Below, one piece after another: positions 9,683 to 17,657 of a stretch of 64,000 bases of DNA; position 1 is the first letter of the stretch; each line of letters opens with the position of its first letter. A program made the translations under genes and the position numbers. The stretch spans positions 186,001-250,000 of the forward strand of contig DKJL01000007.1 of the NCBI GenBank assembly GCA_002454815.1. The letters run 5' to 3'. The notes beneath the pieces were generated by a model that worked only from the letters and a program-made list of their open reading frames with translations, ran no database searches and was not told where the DNA came from. The DNA comes from Flavobacteriales bacterium UBA6693 (GTDB taxonomy: Bacteria > Bacteroidota > Bacteroidia > Flavobacteriales > Weeksellaceae).

Positions 9683-11287
9683 ATGAATAAACTTAAGTTG
9701 TTTTCATTATTAGCATTGCTTCCAATGCTGCTTTTGGTGAGCTGCGGTGGCGGTAATACCAAAAAAGGTGGTGGAACAAAACGCTTTACCAGTATGACTG
9801 GGTGGAAACCTAACGACCAGAAAGGTTGGTTTTTTACTGGAAAACAACAGAAACAGAAAGGCTGGCCCGGAATGGTTTACGTGGAAGGTGGTACCTTCAC
9901 CATGGGCGTTGTAAAAGATGATGTAATGCACGATTGGAATAATACGCCAAAACGTATGCAGGTAAGCTCATTCTTTATCGGCGAAACGGAAATCACCAAC
10001 TACGAATACCGCGAGTACGTCACGTGGCTGAAGTTTGTTTTCCCTCCATCCGATCCGAATTATAAAGACATCTACACCGGTGCATTGCCGGATACTACGG
10101 TATGGAACAACAAACTTTCCCGTAACGATTTTGCCGAAACTTATTTCCGCTCGCCGGAATTCGATTATTATCCAGTAGTGGGCGTATCATGGCTTCAGGC
10201 CTCGCGTTACTGCGACTGGCTTACCGACCGCGCTACTGAAAAAACTTTAATGGAACAAGGCGTGATTTCGAAAGATCTCTACACCAACGAGGCCAACAAC
10301 CAGGGTGCGTCTTCATTCAGTCTTGATAAGTACAAAAGCAATGATCCCGAAATGGAATCGTATATCAATACACAGCGCCTTAAGCAGAAAACAGGAATTA
10401 AGACAAGCAACGAACGTATTCTGGCTGCTAACAGAAATAACAATACCGGTGTTGTGACTAAATTCCGACTGCCGACTGAGGTAGAATGGGAATTTGCAGC
10501 ACTGGGAATGCAGAAAGAGCGCGAATACAATCTTTACACGAACAAAAGACCCGAGATTGAAAATTTAAAAGGTAAAAAAGGTAGAAACCGCGGAATGTAT
10601 CTTGCTAACTTCAAGCAGGGACGAGGCGACTATTCAGGTGTTGCCGGCTGGAAAAATGACGGTTCGCCGACAACGGCGGACGTGAAGCAATATCCATCGA
10701 ATAACCTCGGTATTTACGGAATGTTCGGTAACGTCGCGGAGTGGACTGCAGATGTTTACCGTCCGATTATCGATGAGGAGGCGAGCGACTTCAATTACTA
10801 TCGTGGCAACGTGACCCGCGCTGTGGTGAAAAACGAAGATGGCAGCCCCAAGAAAATTGATGAGGTAAAATATGACACCCTTGCAGACGGCAGATTGGTT
10901 TACCGTGGACTTCCCGGCCAGTATGAACGTGAAGTGATTTCTGACGACCGCAACTTCCGCGATGGTGACTTCCAGTCTTCATTGGATGCAGGTTATGGAA
11001 AAGCAGAGGACAGTTCTATGATGGACTACAATATGTATAATTCTCAGCGCAAAAATTTCTTTGTTGACGACCGTGGGCGTGTAATCATTGAAAAAGACCG
11101 CAACATGAGAACGACGAGGATTTCTAATGAAGTTCGCGTAATTAAAGGAGGTTCCTGGCTGGATACAGCGTACTGGCTGGATCCGGGACAGCGCCGCTAC
11201 CGCGACGAAGGTAAGGCTTACGGCTGGGTCGGATTCCGTGTCGCGCAGGATGCGAAAGCGAGCACAAAATCCCGCACCAAACGTTAA
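9683..11287 (+). CDS. gldJ: Gliding motility lipoprotein GldJ
   Basis: GldJ is an outer-membrane lipoprotein needed for gliding motility and type IX secretion; it stabilises GldK and other parts of the machinery. The product is 534 residues from the ATG at 9683. I reject the in-frame TTG at 9662 because the ATG gives a clean lipoprotein signal (MNKLKLFSLL, lipobox LLLVSC, acylated Cys near residue 20). The rest is a formylglycine-generating-enzyme/SUMF1-type fold: YVEGGTFTMG near the start, then VGVSWLQASRYCDWL, LPTEVEWEFAA, FGNVAEWTADVY and the closing VIKGGSWLD and GWVGFRVAQ. It is divergent from porU and followed by a terminator and murF. Confidence 0.94.
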   Translation: MNKLKLFSLLALLPMLLLVSCGGGNTKKGGGTKRFTSMTGWKPNDQKGWFFTGKQQKQKGWPGMVYVEGGTFTMGVVKDDVMHDWNNTPKRMQVSSFFIGETEITNYEYREYVTWLKFVFPPSDPNYKDIYTGALPDTTVWNNKLSRNDFAETYFRSPEFDYYPVVGVSWLQASRYCDWLTDRATEKTLMEQGVISKDLYTNEANNQGASSFSLDKYKSNDPEMESYINTQRLKQKTGIKTSNERILAANRNNNTGVVTKFRLPTEVEWEFAALGMQKEREYNLYTNKRPEIENLKGKKGRNRGMYLANFKQGRGDYSGVAGWKNDGSPTTADVKQYPSNNLGIYGMFGNVAEWTADVYRPIIDEEASDFNYYRGNVTRAVVKNEDGSPKKIDEVKYDTLADGRLVYRGLPGQYEREVISDDRNFRDGDFQSSLDAGYGKAEDSSMMDYNMYNSQRKNFFVDDRGRVIIEKDRNMRTTRISNEVRVIKGGSWLDTAYWLDPGQRRYRDEGKAYGWVGFRVAQDAKASTKSRTKR

Positions 11288-11309
11288 AAGTTATTTCAAT
11301 AATATTTTC

Positions 11310-11340
11310 AATCCTTCTGTATATACGGAAGGATTTTTTA
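11310..11340 (+). terminator. Terminator after gldJ
   Basis: 8-bp stem AATCCTTC/GAAGGATT (11310-11317 with 11328-11335) followed by T6. It overlaps the -7 box of murF. Confidence 0.75.
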
Positions 11341-11346
11341 TTTTTG
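11339..11346 (+). promoter_or_regulatory. -7 box four bases before the murF ATG
   Basis: TATTTTTG followed by CCGC and ATG. Partly embedded in the gldJ terminator T-run, so the resemblance could be partly fortuitous. Confidence 0.35.
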
Positions 11347-11350
11347 CCGC

Positions 11351-12625
11351 ATGAATGTAGCAGATTTTTATCCGGTTTTTCTGTCCTCCGAAAAAGTAAC
11401 GATCGATAGCCGTAACGTGGCGGAAGGAGATCTTTTTTTCGCCTTCAGTGGCGAAAATTACAACGGCGCGGAGTACGCCCGGAAGGCGATTGAGCAGGGA
11501 GCCAAAGCAGTTATTGTTGAAGACAGTAAGTACGCCGATGAAAACGAAAATATATTCTATGTGTCCTCTACACTGTCGTTTCTGCAGGAGTTGGCTCGGC
11601 ACCACCGCAGCATGCTGGAAATTCCGATCATTGCTCTTACCGGAAGCAACGGGAAAACGACGACCAAAGAATTGATGCACGCGGTTCTAGCTCGAAAGTA
11701 TAACGTTCAGTACACGCGCGGAAATCTCAACAATCATATTGGCGTGCCGCTCACTTTATTGTCGATAAAAGCACAGCATGAAATGGCAATTGTCGAAATG
11801 GGCGCAAACCATCAGCGCGAAATCGAGCTTCTGTGTTCCATCGCGCAGCCGACCTTGGGGTATATAACCAATTTCGGAAAGGCGCATCTGGAAGGCTTTG
11901 GTGGTTTCGAAGGCGTGATCGCGGGCAAGTCTGAATTATATGCTCATTTAAAAACGCACGGAAAAACGTTACTCGTAAATGAGGCAGATCCGTTACAAAA
12001 CGAGCGGACAGTAGACTATCATCCGAAAATAACTTTTGGCGCGCAGTCTTCCGATTACGAATTTCAACCGCTTTTTCAGCAGCAGCGTGTCGGTTTAATA
12101 ATAAAAGATCAGCATGTATTTTCACAATTAACCGGCGAATATAATTATACTAATCTCTGCGCAGCGGCAGCGTTGGGATTGCATTTCGAGGTTGATTTAA
12201 ACGAGATCGTCACCGCGCTGGAAGAATATGCACCCACCAATATGCGTTCCCAGATTCTCAATAAAGATGGCAAAACTTTAGTTCTGGATACGTACAATGC
12301 CAATCCAAGTTCTATGGAGGCGGCTTTACGGAATTTCGTCAGTTTCAGCGGAAGCAAATCTATTATTATCGGCGATATGCTGGAGCTGGGCATCGCCTCG
12401 AATGAGGAGCACAGAAAGATTCTGGACTTTGCTAAATCTCTTCAGTTGGATGAAATTATTACCGTCGGAAAATGTTTTAAAGAAGTAAATGCAGAAGGGG
12501 CAGCTTTTGAAAACGCCGCCGCATTAAATGAATATTTAAAAGAAAACCGTTTGTCGGGTGAAAATATTCTACTGAAAGCATCACGCGGAATCGCGCTGGA
12601 GAGTGTACTGGATTTTATTCGTTAG
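11351..12625 (+). CDS. murF: UDP-N-acetylmuramoyl-tripeptide--D-alanyl-D-alanine ligase
   Basis: Adds D-Ala-D-Ala to UDP-MurNAc-tripeptide, the last cytoplasmic amino-acid addition to the peptidoglycan precursor. The 424-residue product has the three Mur ligase domains: an N-terminal UDP-binding part with IDSRNVAEGDLFFA near 18-31, the central ATPase with P-loop GSNGKTTT at about 98-105 and the NHIGVPLTLL motif, and a C-terminal domain with DTYNANPSSM and GDMLELG. Sitting downstream of gldJ is a common arrangement in Flavobacteriia. Its last 11 bases overlap the convergent Nudix gene. Confidence 0.96.
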   Translation: MNVADFYPVFLSSEKVTIDSRNVAEGDLFFAFSGENYNGAEYARKAIEQGAKAVIVEDSKYADENENIFYVSSTLSFLQELARHHRSMLEIPIIALTGSNGKTTTKELMHAVLARKYNVQYTRGNLNNHIGVPLTLLSIKAQHEMAIVEMGANHQREIELLCSIAQPTLGYITNFGKAHLEGFGGFEGVIAGKSELYAHLKTHGKTLLVNEADPLQNERTVDYHPKITFGAQSSDYEFQPLFQQQRVGLIIKDQHVFSQLTGEYNYTNLCAAAALGLHFEVDLNEIVTALEEYAPTNMRSQILNKDGKTLVLDTYNANPSSMEAALRNFVSFSGSKSIIIGDMLELGIASNEEHRKILDFAKSLQLDEIITVGKCFKEVNAEGAAFENAAALNEYLKENRLSGENILLKASRGIALESVLDFIR

Positions 12626-13226
12626 AAGATTCCCAATACTGGTTAAGGATTAATTTAATATTCTGAAAGGTCTTGGGAAAAACCGTTTTTCGGATTTCTG
12701 CCTCGTTTTTCCAGCGCACTTCAGAAATTCCTTCTTCAGTCTGAGGTGTAGGAATGCCGTCGCCCACGTACTGCACTTTATACCAGTATGTTATCTTTAA
12801 AATTCTTTCCCCGTTCCTTTCGGTATAAATGTGGAAAGTCGGGCTTAAAAAGTCGCCCAGGATCAGTTCTTTCAAACCGGTTTCTTCCTCAATTTCGCGC
12901 AGCGCAGCCTGTTCCAGCGATTCTCCTTTCTCGATTTTGCCTTTTGCCAGATCCCACCGTCCCAATCGGCGAATAAACAGGATTTCGTTTTTCCTGTTGC
13001 GCACTACGCCACCCGCAGCCTCGATCACTTTAAACATGTGGGTAAAATCTTCCCAGATTTCGCCCAGTTCTTCGCCATGGATGTTAATTTCCGGGCAGGA
13101 AGTGTTCTGCAAAAGATCAACGCCGATTTCCAGTGTGGCAAACCCTTCGTACCGCAGTCTTTTGTCGATTTCCTCCGGATACTTGCTGAGGGTTAATTTT
13201 TTTTCATTGACAAAAACTTTATACAT
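12615..13226 (-). CDS. Nudix hydrolase
   Basis: The 203-residue product has a complete Nudix box at about residues 96-118 (GKIEKGES... then REIEEETGL, fitting GX5EX7REUXEEXGU). It should therefore hydrolyse a nucleoside diphosphate linked to another group, using Mg2+ or Mn2+. The box is preceded by VIEAAGGVVRN and LGRWDLAKG, as in MutT/Ap4A-like members. There are about 65 extra N-terminal residues with no recognised domain. The substrate cannot be told from sequence. The gene is divergent from the SRPBCC gene, with a TATTTTTG box at 13246-13253 on the minus strand 19 bases before the ATG. Confidence 0.88.
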   Translation of the reverse strand: MYKVFVNEKKLTLSKYPEEIDKRLRYEGFATLEIGVDLLQNTSCPEINIHGEELGEIWEDFTHMFKVIEAAGGVVRNRKNEILFIRRLGRWDLAKGKIEKGESLEQAALREIEEETGLKELILGDFLSPTFHIYTERNGERILKITYWYKVQYVGDGIPTPQTEEGISEVRWKNEAEIRKTVFPKTFQNIKLILNQYWESSNE

Positions 13227-13258
13227 TTGTACGGCTTTAATAATACAAAAATATAAAA

Positions 13259-13645
13259 ATGAATTTAGAAGGACGTAAAATCACCGTAAATAAATCCGCT
13301 GCGGAACTGAAGCAGATGCTCGAAAAACCAGAAGATTACCGCAGTCTGATGCCGGATACACTCCAGAATTTTGAGTCGCGCGACAATGGTTTCAAATTTA
13401 GCCTGAAGGGAATGCCGGAAATTGCACTGACGATTGATGAAGTCAGCGAAAATCAGGTAGTGCTGAAGTCAGCCAGCTCCAGCCTCGATTTTTCCTTGCG
13501 TGGCGTTATGAATCCCGTCAGCGAAAACCAAACTGAAGTTCAGTTGCTTTTCGAAGGAAAGTTTAATCCATTTATCAAAATGATGGTGGAAAAGCCTTTG
13601 AAAACGTTTTTAGGCACACTTACCGACAACATCGAAAAGCTGTAA
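13259..13645 (+). CDS. SRPBCC-fold (START-like) small protein
   Basis: A 128-residue cytoplasmic protein without signal peptide. The pattern ITVNKSAAELKQMLEKPEDYRSLMP followed by alternating strands and a final long helix (NPFIKMMVEKPLKTFLGTLTDNIEKL) is typical of small SRPBCC/polyketide-cyclase-like proteins common in Flavobacteriia. Such folds bind hydrophobic ligands, but no ligand is known for this type. It stands alone and ends in its own terminator at 13668-13694. Confidence 0.7.
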   Translation: MNLEGRKITVNKSAAELKQMLEKPEDYRSLMPDTLQNFESRDNGFKFSLKGMPEIALTIDEVSENQVVLKSASSSLDFSLRGVMNPVSENQTEVQLLFEGKFNPFIKMMVEKPLKTFLGTLTDNIEKL

Positions 13646-13667
13646 ATTTTACTAATTTTTCAAGTCG

Positions 13668-13694
13668 AACCCCGCTTCCCGGCAGGGTTTTTTT
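13668..13694 (+). terminator. Terminator after the SRPBCC gene
   Basis: Stem AACCC/GGGTT (13668-13672 with 13685-13689) with additional GC pairing in between, followed by T7 reaching the stop codon of the convergent ABC gene. Confidence 0.65.
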
Positions 13695-14388
13695 ATTGCG
13701 TATAAGTGGCAAAAGCTTCTTCCAGCGAACCGAACCGCCCGCGGAATTCTTCCACCGGCCCGTCCTGAATTACCACGCCACGATGCATCAAAATCACACG
13801 TGTGCACAGGGCTTCCACTTCCTGCATGATGTGCGTGGAAAGCAGCACCGTTTTCCCACGGCCTGCTTCCTTGATGACACTGCGTATTTCGATGATTTGG
13901 TTAGGATCCAGGCCGTTAGTTGGTTCGTCAAGAATCAACAATTCCGGTTCATGCAGAATCGCCTGGGCAAGGCCTACGCGCTGTCGGTATCCTTTTGAAA
14001 GCTGGCCGATTTTTTTCGACGCCTCGGGCGTTATTCCGAGTTGAACGATGACCTCGTCAATTCGTGTTTTGGCGACACCGCGCAGTTCTGCTACAAAAGA
14101 AAGATATTCATGGATATACATTTCGTCGTAAAGTGGATTATCTTCCGGCAGGAAACCAATCCGACGTTTGGAAGAAATCGGATTTTCCTTAATATTTTCG
14201 TTGTTTAAAATAATCTCGCCTTCATCGATACCTATGGCGCCCACAATCGATTTCATTAAAGTGGATTTTCCGGCACCGTTGGGACCGAGCAAGCCGATGA
14301 TTTCGTTGTTTTGTATATCGATGTTTACACCGTTCAGTGCCGTTTGGGTTCCGTATTTTTTTGAAAGGTTCGAGATTTGCAGCGACAT
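13693..14388 (-). CDS. ABC transporter ATP-binding protein, GldA-like
   Basis: A 231-residue ABC ATPase with Walker A GPNGAGKST at about 35-43, signature LSKGYRQRVG, Walker B LLILDEP followed by TNGLDPNQ, and the H-loop STHIMQEVEA. The Q-loop region (IGFLPEDNPLYDEMYIHEYLSF) and the signature region closely resemble GldA, the ATPase of the gliding-linked GldAFG transporter. It lacks the roughly 60-70 residue C-terminal extension I recall for GldA, and no gldF/gldG permease genes are nearby. I place the start at 14388 (MSLQISNL). The longer reading from 14412 would put its ATG inside a TAAATTTG box at 14410-14417. Confidence 0.8.
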   Translation of the reverse strand: MSLQISNLSKKYGTQTALNGVNIDIQNNEIIGLLGPNGAGKSTLMKSIVGAIGIDEGEIILNNENIKENPISSKRRIGFLPEDNPLYDEMYIHEYLSFVAELRGVAKTRIDEVIVQLGITPEASKKIGQLSKGYRQRVGLAQAILHEPELLILDEPTNGLDPNQIIEIRSVIKEAGRGKTVLLSTHIMQEVEALCTRVILMHRGVVIQDGPVEEFRGRFGSLEEAFATYTQ

Positions 14389-14409
14389 CAGCGGATTATT
14401 TTGGAAAGG

Positions 14410-14417
14410 CAAATTTA
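14410..14417 (-). promoter_or_regulatory. -7 box that decides the start of the ABC ATPase gene
   Basis: Minus strand TAAATTTG ends 21 bases before the ATG at 14388. It overlaps the alternative ATG at 14412, which argues against that start. Confidence 0.45.
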
Positions 14418-14604
14418 AACAAACGAAGTGACTCTTGCCGGATGGCGATAATTTTTTAGATTTTAGGAAAAATTATATTTAAATTAAATCAGCCACTTGT
14501 CCGTGATGAACATATTAATTAAACAGAGAATTCTGACTTGCTAAAAATTTAGTAAAAACCTACAAAAATATTTCAATATATTTAAATAAAGTATAACTGT
14601 CGTT

Positions 14605-15225
14605 ATGTGTTATTATGTTTCCAATCTGGTTACCAAAAAAGAAATGAAAGATGCTTTCGGCGTCACTTATACGGGACCGAAGTTTGAAGGTTCGGGTTTT
14701 CTGAATGGCTTTACACATCCGAAGACTCCTATCGTGACTAACGAAGACCCCGAAAGCGCCATATTGGGAGCGTGGGGATTGGTGCCGCCTTGGGCGAAAA
14801 ACCGAGACATCCGTAAATCGACTCTCAATGCGCGTATAGAAACTTTGGCAGACAAACCGAGTTTCCGAGACTCTGTCAACAACCGCTGCCTGGTTTTGGT
14901 GACCGGTTTTTACGAATGGAAATGGCACGACGCGAAAGGAAAACAAAAGGAGAAATTTTTTATCCGGCTCAATAATGATAACCGGCCTTTTGCCTTAGGA
15001 GGCATTTACAACAGTTGGCATGACCGCGAAAAAAATGAGACGCTGATGAGTTTTGCGGTCGTCACTTCAGGTGCTAATGACCTGATGGCCGATATCCACA
15101 ACACAAAGGACCGTATGCCCTTGGTGTTGACTGCCCAGGCGGCGAAAGCGTGGCTGAAGGCGCAACCGACTGAGCGCTTTGAGTTTCCCGCCTACGACCC
15201 CGACTTGGTGGCGATATCTGTCTGA
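14605..15225 (+). CDS. SOS response-associated peptidase, YedK/HMCES family
   Basis: This family protects abasic sites in single-stranded DNA by forming a thiazolidine crosslink through an N-terminal cysteine exposed after Met removal. The 206-residue product begins MCYYVSN, giving the required Cys2. It also has NARIETLADKPSF, the GFYEW motif with the catalytic Glu, and a His in DIHNTKDRMP. Length and motif order match YedK. It stands alone; I see no LexA-type operator. Confidence 0.93.
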   Translation: MCYYVSNLVTKKEMKDAFGVTYTGPKFEGSGFLNGFTHPKTPIVTNEDPESAILGAWGLVPPWAKNRDIRKSTLNARIETLADKPSFRDSVNNRCLVLVTGFYEWKWHDAKGKQKEKFFIRLNNDNRPFALGGIYNSWHDREKNETLMSFAVVTSGANDLMADIHNTKDRMPLVLTAQAAKAWLKAQPTERFEFPAYDPDLVAISV

Positions 15226-15245
15226 AAATGATTATAGTAATTCAT

Positions 15246-15902
15246 TTAATTTCTGCGTTCCACAAGAAGAAGATCAGTTACCTGCGCGCTGAGTACCTGT
15301 TTTTTACCATCGCAACTGATTTCCATACTTTGGTCGAAAGATTCTGTCTTGTCGATACGAAGATGGATACCGAGATGGAGTTCACGCTGATTAAGAAATG
15401 TCAGCAGTTCGTGTGAGGAATTTTGCACTGCTTTTAAAATTAATTCGTCGCCTTCGCGGCAATCGGCTAATTTTCGGAAATGATCCGGCACAATATTGCC
15501 TTCAGCGTCGGGAATCGGCGATCCGTGCGGATCGAATTTGGGATATCCAAGCAGTTTGTCCATCCTTTCAAAGAGTTCCGGTGACTGAATGTGCTCAATC
15601 TGTTCCGCAATATTGTGAACTTCTTCCCAGCCAAAACCCATTTTTTCGACGAGGTACATCTCCGTTAAACGGTGTTTTCGGATGATTAAGGCTGCTCTTT
15701 TGGTTCCTTTATCGGTCAGCTTTAAAGGTTTGTAACTTTCATAATGCACCAGTTCTTTTTCTGCCAGGCGCTTCATCATGCTGTTCACGGTCGGCATTTT
15801 GATCGACAGCTGTTTGCTGACCTCATTCACCGTGGCCTCACCTTTTAACGAGGCAATTGAAAACAAAGCTTTTAGATAATTTTCTTCCGTGTGCGAAATC
15901 AT
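15246..15902 (-). CDS. Metal-dependent DtxR/MntR-family transcriptional regulator
   Basis: A 218-residue repressor-type protein. It has an N-terminal winged helix (about 1-65, with TVNEVSKQLSIKMPTVNSMM as the recognition part) and a central metal-binding dimerisation domain (about 70-140, with WEEVHNIAEQIEHIQSPEL, the motif shared by MntR and IdeR). The C-terminal FeoA/SH3-like domain spans about 150-218. It senses Mn2+ or Fe2+ and would control metal uptake. No transporter gene is adjacent, so the targets lie elsewhere. Whether it is a manganese or an iron sensor is not clear from sequence. Confidence 0.88.
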   Translation of the reverse strand: MISHTEENYLKALFSIASLKGEATVNEVSKQLSIKMPTVNSMMKRLAEKELVHYESYKPLKLTDKGTKRAALIIRKHRLTEMYLVEKMGFGWEEVHNIAEQIEHIQSPELFERMDKLLGYPKFDPHGSPIPDAEGNIVPDHFRKLADCREGDELILKAVQNSSHELLTFLNQRELHLGIHLRIDKTESFDQSMEISCDGKKQVLSAQVTDLLLVERRN

Positions 15903-15980
15903 TGCACAAAGATAGAAAAAAGGCCTGAATGTGCTTTTGGGAACCGAATTTTCATTGAAAACTTAGAAACTTCAACAAAA

Positions 15981-16008
15981 AAAGACCGGAAAAAAATTTC
16001 CGGTCTTC
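15981..16008 (-). terminator. Terminator of the tRNA operon
   Basis: On the minus strand the stem AAGACCGGAAA/TTTCCGGTCTT is followed by a run of T, directly after tRNA-Arg. Confidence 0.85.
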
Positions 16009-16011
16009 AGG

Positions 16012-16085
16012 TGAGCGCGATAGGATTCGAACCTATGACCGTCTGCTTAGAAGGCAGATGCTCTATCCAGCTGAGCTACGCACCC
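16012..16085 (-). tRNA. tRNA-Arg(TCT)
   Basis: 74 bases. The acceptor stem GGGTGCG pairs with CGCGCTC (one G-T pair), the D-arm contains AGCTCAGCTGGATAGAGC, the anticodon loop TTCTAAG has anticodon TCT, and the T-arm contains GGTTCGAATCC. The 3' CCA is not encoded. It is last of three tRNAs transcribed together. Confidence 0.95.
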
Positions 16086-16224
16086 TTTTGTGTATTGCTA
16101 TAAAAGCTGCGCACCCGCAATTTTTTTTTGTCAAACTAGTGACGTTCCGCTTCAAAACAGGGCAGATTTAAACCGCTCATTCTACTTAAAAAAAAGAAAA
16201 CTCCCGAAAGAGTTTTCTACTGTG

Positions 16225-16299
16225 TCGGGGCGGCAGGATTCGAACCTGCGACCTCCTGGTCCCAAACCAGGCGCGATGACCGGACTACGCTACGCCCCG
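16225..16299 (-). tRNA. tRNA-Pro(TGG)
   Basis: 75 bases. The acceptor stem CGGGGCG pairs with CGCCCCG, the anticodon loop TTTGGGA lies between CCTGG and CCAGG giving anticodon TGG, and the T-loop is TTCGAAT. It is the middle gene of the tRNA operon. Confidence 0.95.
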
Positions 16300-16322
16300 A
16301 ATAATTGTTGTTCCAAAGGGTG

Positions 16323-16407
16323 CGGAGGGTGTGGGATTCGAACCCACGCGACCCTTGCGGGTCGACAGTTTAGCAAACTGCTCCGTTAACCACTCCGGCA
16401 ACCCTCC
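16323..16407 (-). tRNA. tRNA-Ser(GCT)
   Basis: 85 bases with a long variable arm (GTCGACCCGCAAGGGTCGCG), as expected for class II tRNA-Ser. The acceptor stem GGAGGGT pairs with ACCCTCC, the discriminator is G and the anticodon is GCT. It is first in the operon, behind the promoter at 16451-16481. Confidence 0.95.
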
Positions 16408-16450
16408 TTTGCAATGTTTTATAAGAACTTCTTTTCTGTAATTGCGAGTG

Positions 16451-16481
16451 CAAATATAGAAGAGTTTTAGATATAATCCAA
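16451..16481 (-). promoter_or_regulatory. Promoter of the tRNA Ser-Pro-Arg operon
   Basis: Minus strand TTG (16481-16479), 20 bases, TATATTTG (16458-16451), 43 bases before tRNA-Ser. Full match to the Bacteroidota consensus. Confidence 0.75.
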
Positions 16482-16540
16482 AAATAATTACTAAAAAATA
16501 ATTGTATTTTTACGTCTAACATTAATTCAGAACGTTTCCT

Positions 16541-17557
16541 ATGCGTAAATCATTAGCTGTCATATCCTTAGGCATTTTGTTTTTTTCCTGCGCTCCGCAA
16601 AAAGTTTCTACGACGCCACAACCAAAGCCTACAATGGCCAAAACTCCGACGCCAAAACCAGCTGCCGCTCCCAATAAATCTAAAATCCAGCATGAGAGAA
16701 ACGCCGAATTTTTTCGCGATAATATAGCAGACGCTTCGAAAAATGACAACACCGCCAGTTACGGTTCCATCGTTTCTGCCCGTCCACAGGGTTTTAACGT
16801 TGTTAAAACTTTTTTCCCTGCAGTGGCGCAGAATTTCCGGCAGAAATACATCATTCTTCATTATACCGCTTTGGATGAAGAGAAGTCGGTACGAGTTCTT
16901 ACGCAACAGAGCGTGAGCGCGCACTACCTAGTAAATGATAGTGATGACAAAGAAATTTATCAGCTGGTGGACGAAAACAAGCGTGCTTATCACGCCGGTA
17001 TCTCGGGCTGGAGGAGCGATAAAATGCTGAATGATACCTCAATTGGAATTGAAATTGTGAATACAGGCTACGTTACGGACGCTGCCGGCAGCAAGATATT
17101 TCCTGAATTCCCCGAAAATCAGGTACGAAAGGTTGCGGCGCTTGTGAAAGACCTGAGCGAGCGATATATGATACCACCGACTAATATCCTTGGTCACTCG
17201 GATGTTGCGCCAACGCGCAAACAGGATCCGGGCCCGATGTTTCCCTGGAAAATGCTGTACGAGGAGTACGGGATCGGAATGTGGTACGATGAAGATGCAA
17301 AGCAGGCGTTTTACGACGTCGCGATCCTGGAAGATTATGCACTGCAGATGACGGTTCCTTCATTTATATTTAAAGTGCAGAGTGCTTTGCGCGATTTTGG
17401 CTATGATATTAATCCCTCCGGTGAGTATGATAATGCGACTGCTAAAACAGTGGAAGCTTTCCAGTATCATTTCCGGCCGCAGGAATATTCCGGAAAGCTG
17501 GATGCAGAAACCTGGGCAATACTGCAGGCTTTAAACCAAAAATACCCACGAAAATAA
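16541..17557 (+). CDS. N-acetylmuramoyl-L-alanine amidase lipoprotein with peptidoglycan-binding domain
   Basis: Cleaves the bond between N-acetylmuramic acid and the stem peptide. The 338-residue product has a lipoprotein signal (lipobox FFSC, Cys17), a proline-rich linker (about 25-45) and an Amidase_2 (AmpD-like) domain. That domain carries zinc ligands His107 in ILHYT, a His in GHSDVAP and an Asp in KQDPGP, with the Glu of GIEIVN as a further catalytic residue. A C-terminal PG_binding_1 module follows (about 270-335, VQSALRDFGYDINPSGEYD). It is likely anchored to the outer membrane, facing the periplasm. Confidence 0.92.
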   Translation: MRKSLAVISLGILFFSCAPQKVSTTPQPKPTMAKTPTPKPAAAPNKSKIQHERNAEFFRDNIADASKNDNTASYGSIVSARPQGFNVVKTFFPAVAQNFRQKYIILHYTALDEEKSVRVLTQQSVSAHYLVNDSDDKEIYQLVDENKRAYHAGISGWRSDKMLNDTSIGIEIVNTGYVTDAAGSKIFPEFPENQVRKVAALVKDLSERYMIPPTNILGHSDVAPTRKQDPGPMFPWKMLYEEYGIGMWYDEDAKQAFYDVAILEDYALQMTVPSFIFKVQSALRDFGYDINPSGEYDNATAKTVEAFQYHFRPQEYSGKLDAETWAILQALNQKYPRK

Positions 17558-17559
17558 TA

Positions 17560-17622
17560 GGGGCGAAATGATTTAATAACCGAATTAAACCAAGTTTAAA
17601 TCACAAAAAGCTTTTCCGCCCC
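17560..17622. other. Nested inverted repeats between the amidase gene and aspA
   Basis: Outer stem GGGGCG (17560-17565) with CGCCCC (17617-17622) and inner stem GATTTAA (17570-17576) with TTAAATC (17596-17602). There is no T-run on either strand, so it is not a standard terminator. It could fold in the leader of aspA or be a protein-binding site. Confidence 0.35.
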
Positions 17623-17657
17623 GGCAAATAATATTACCTTTTTACCAAATATACTTT

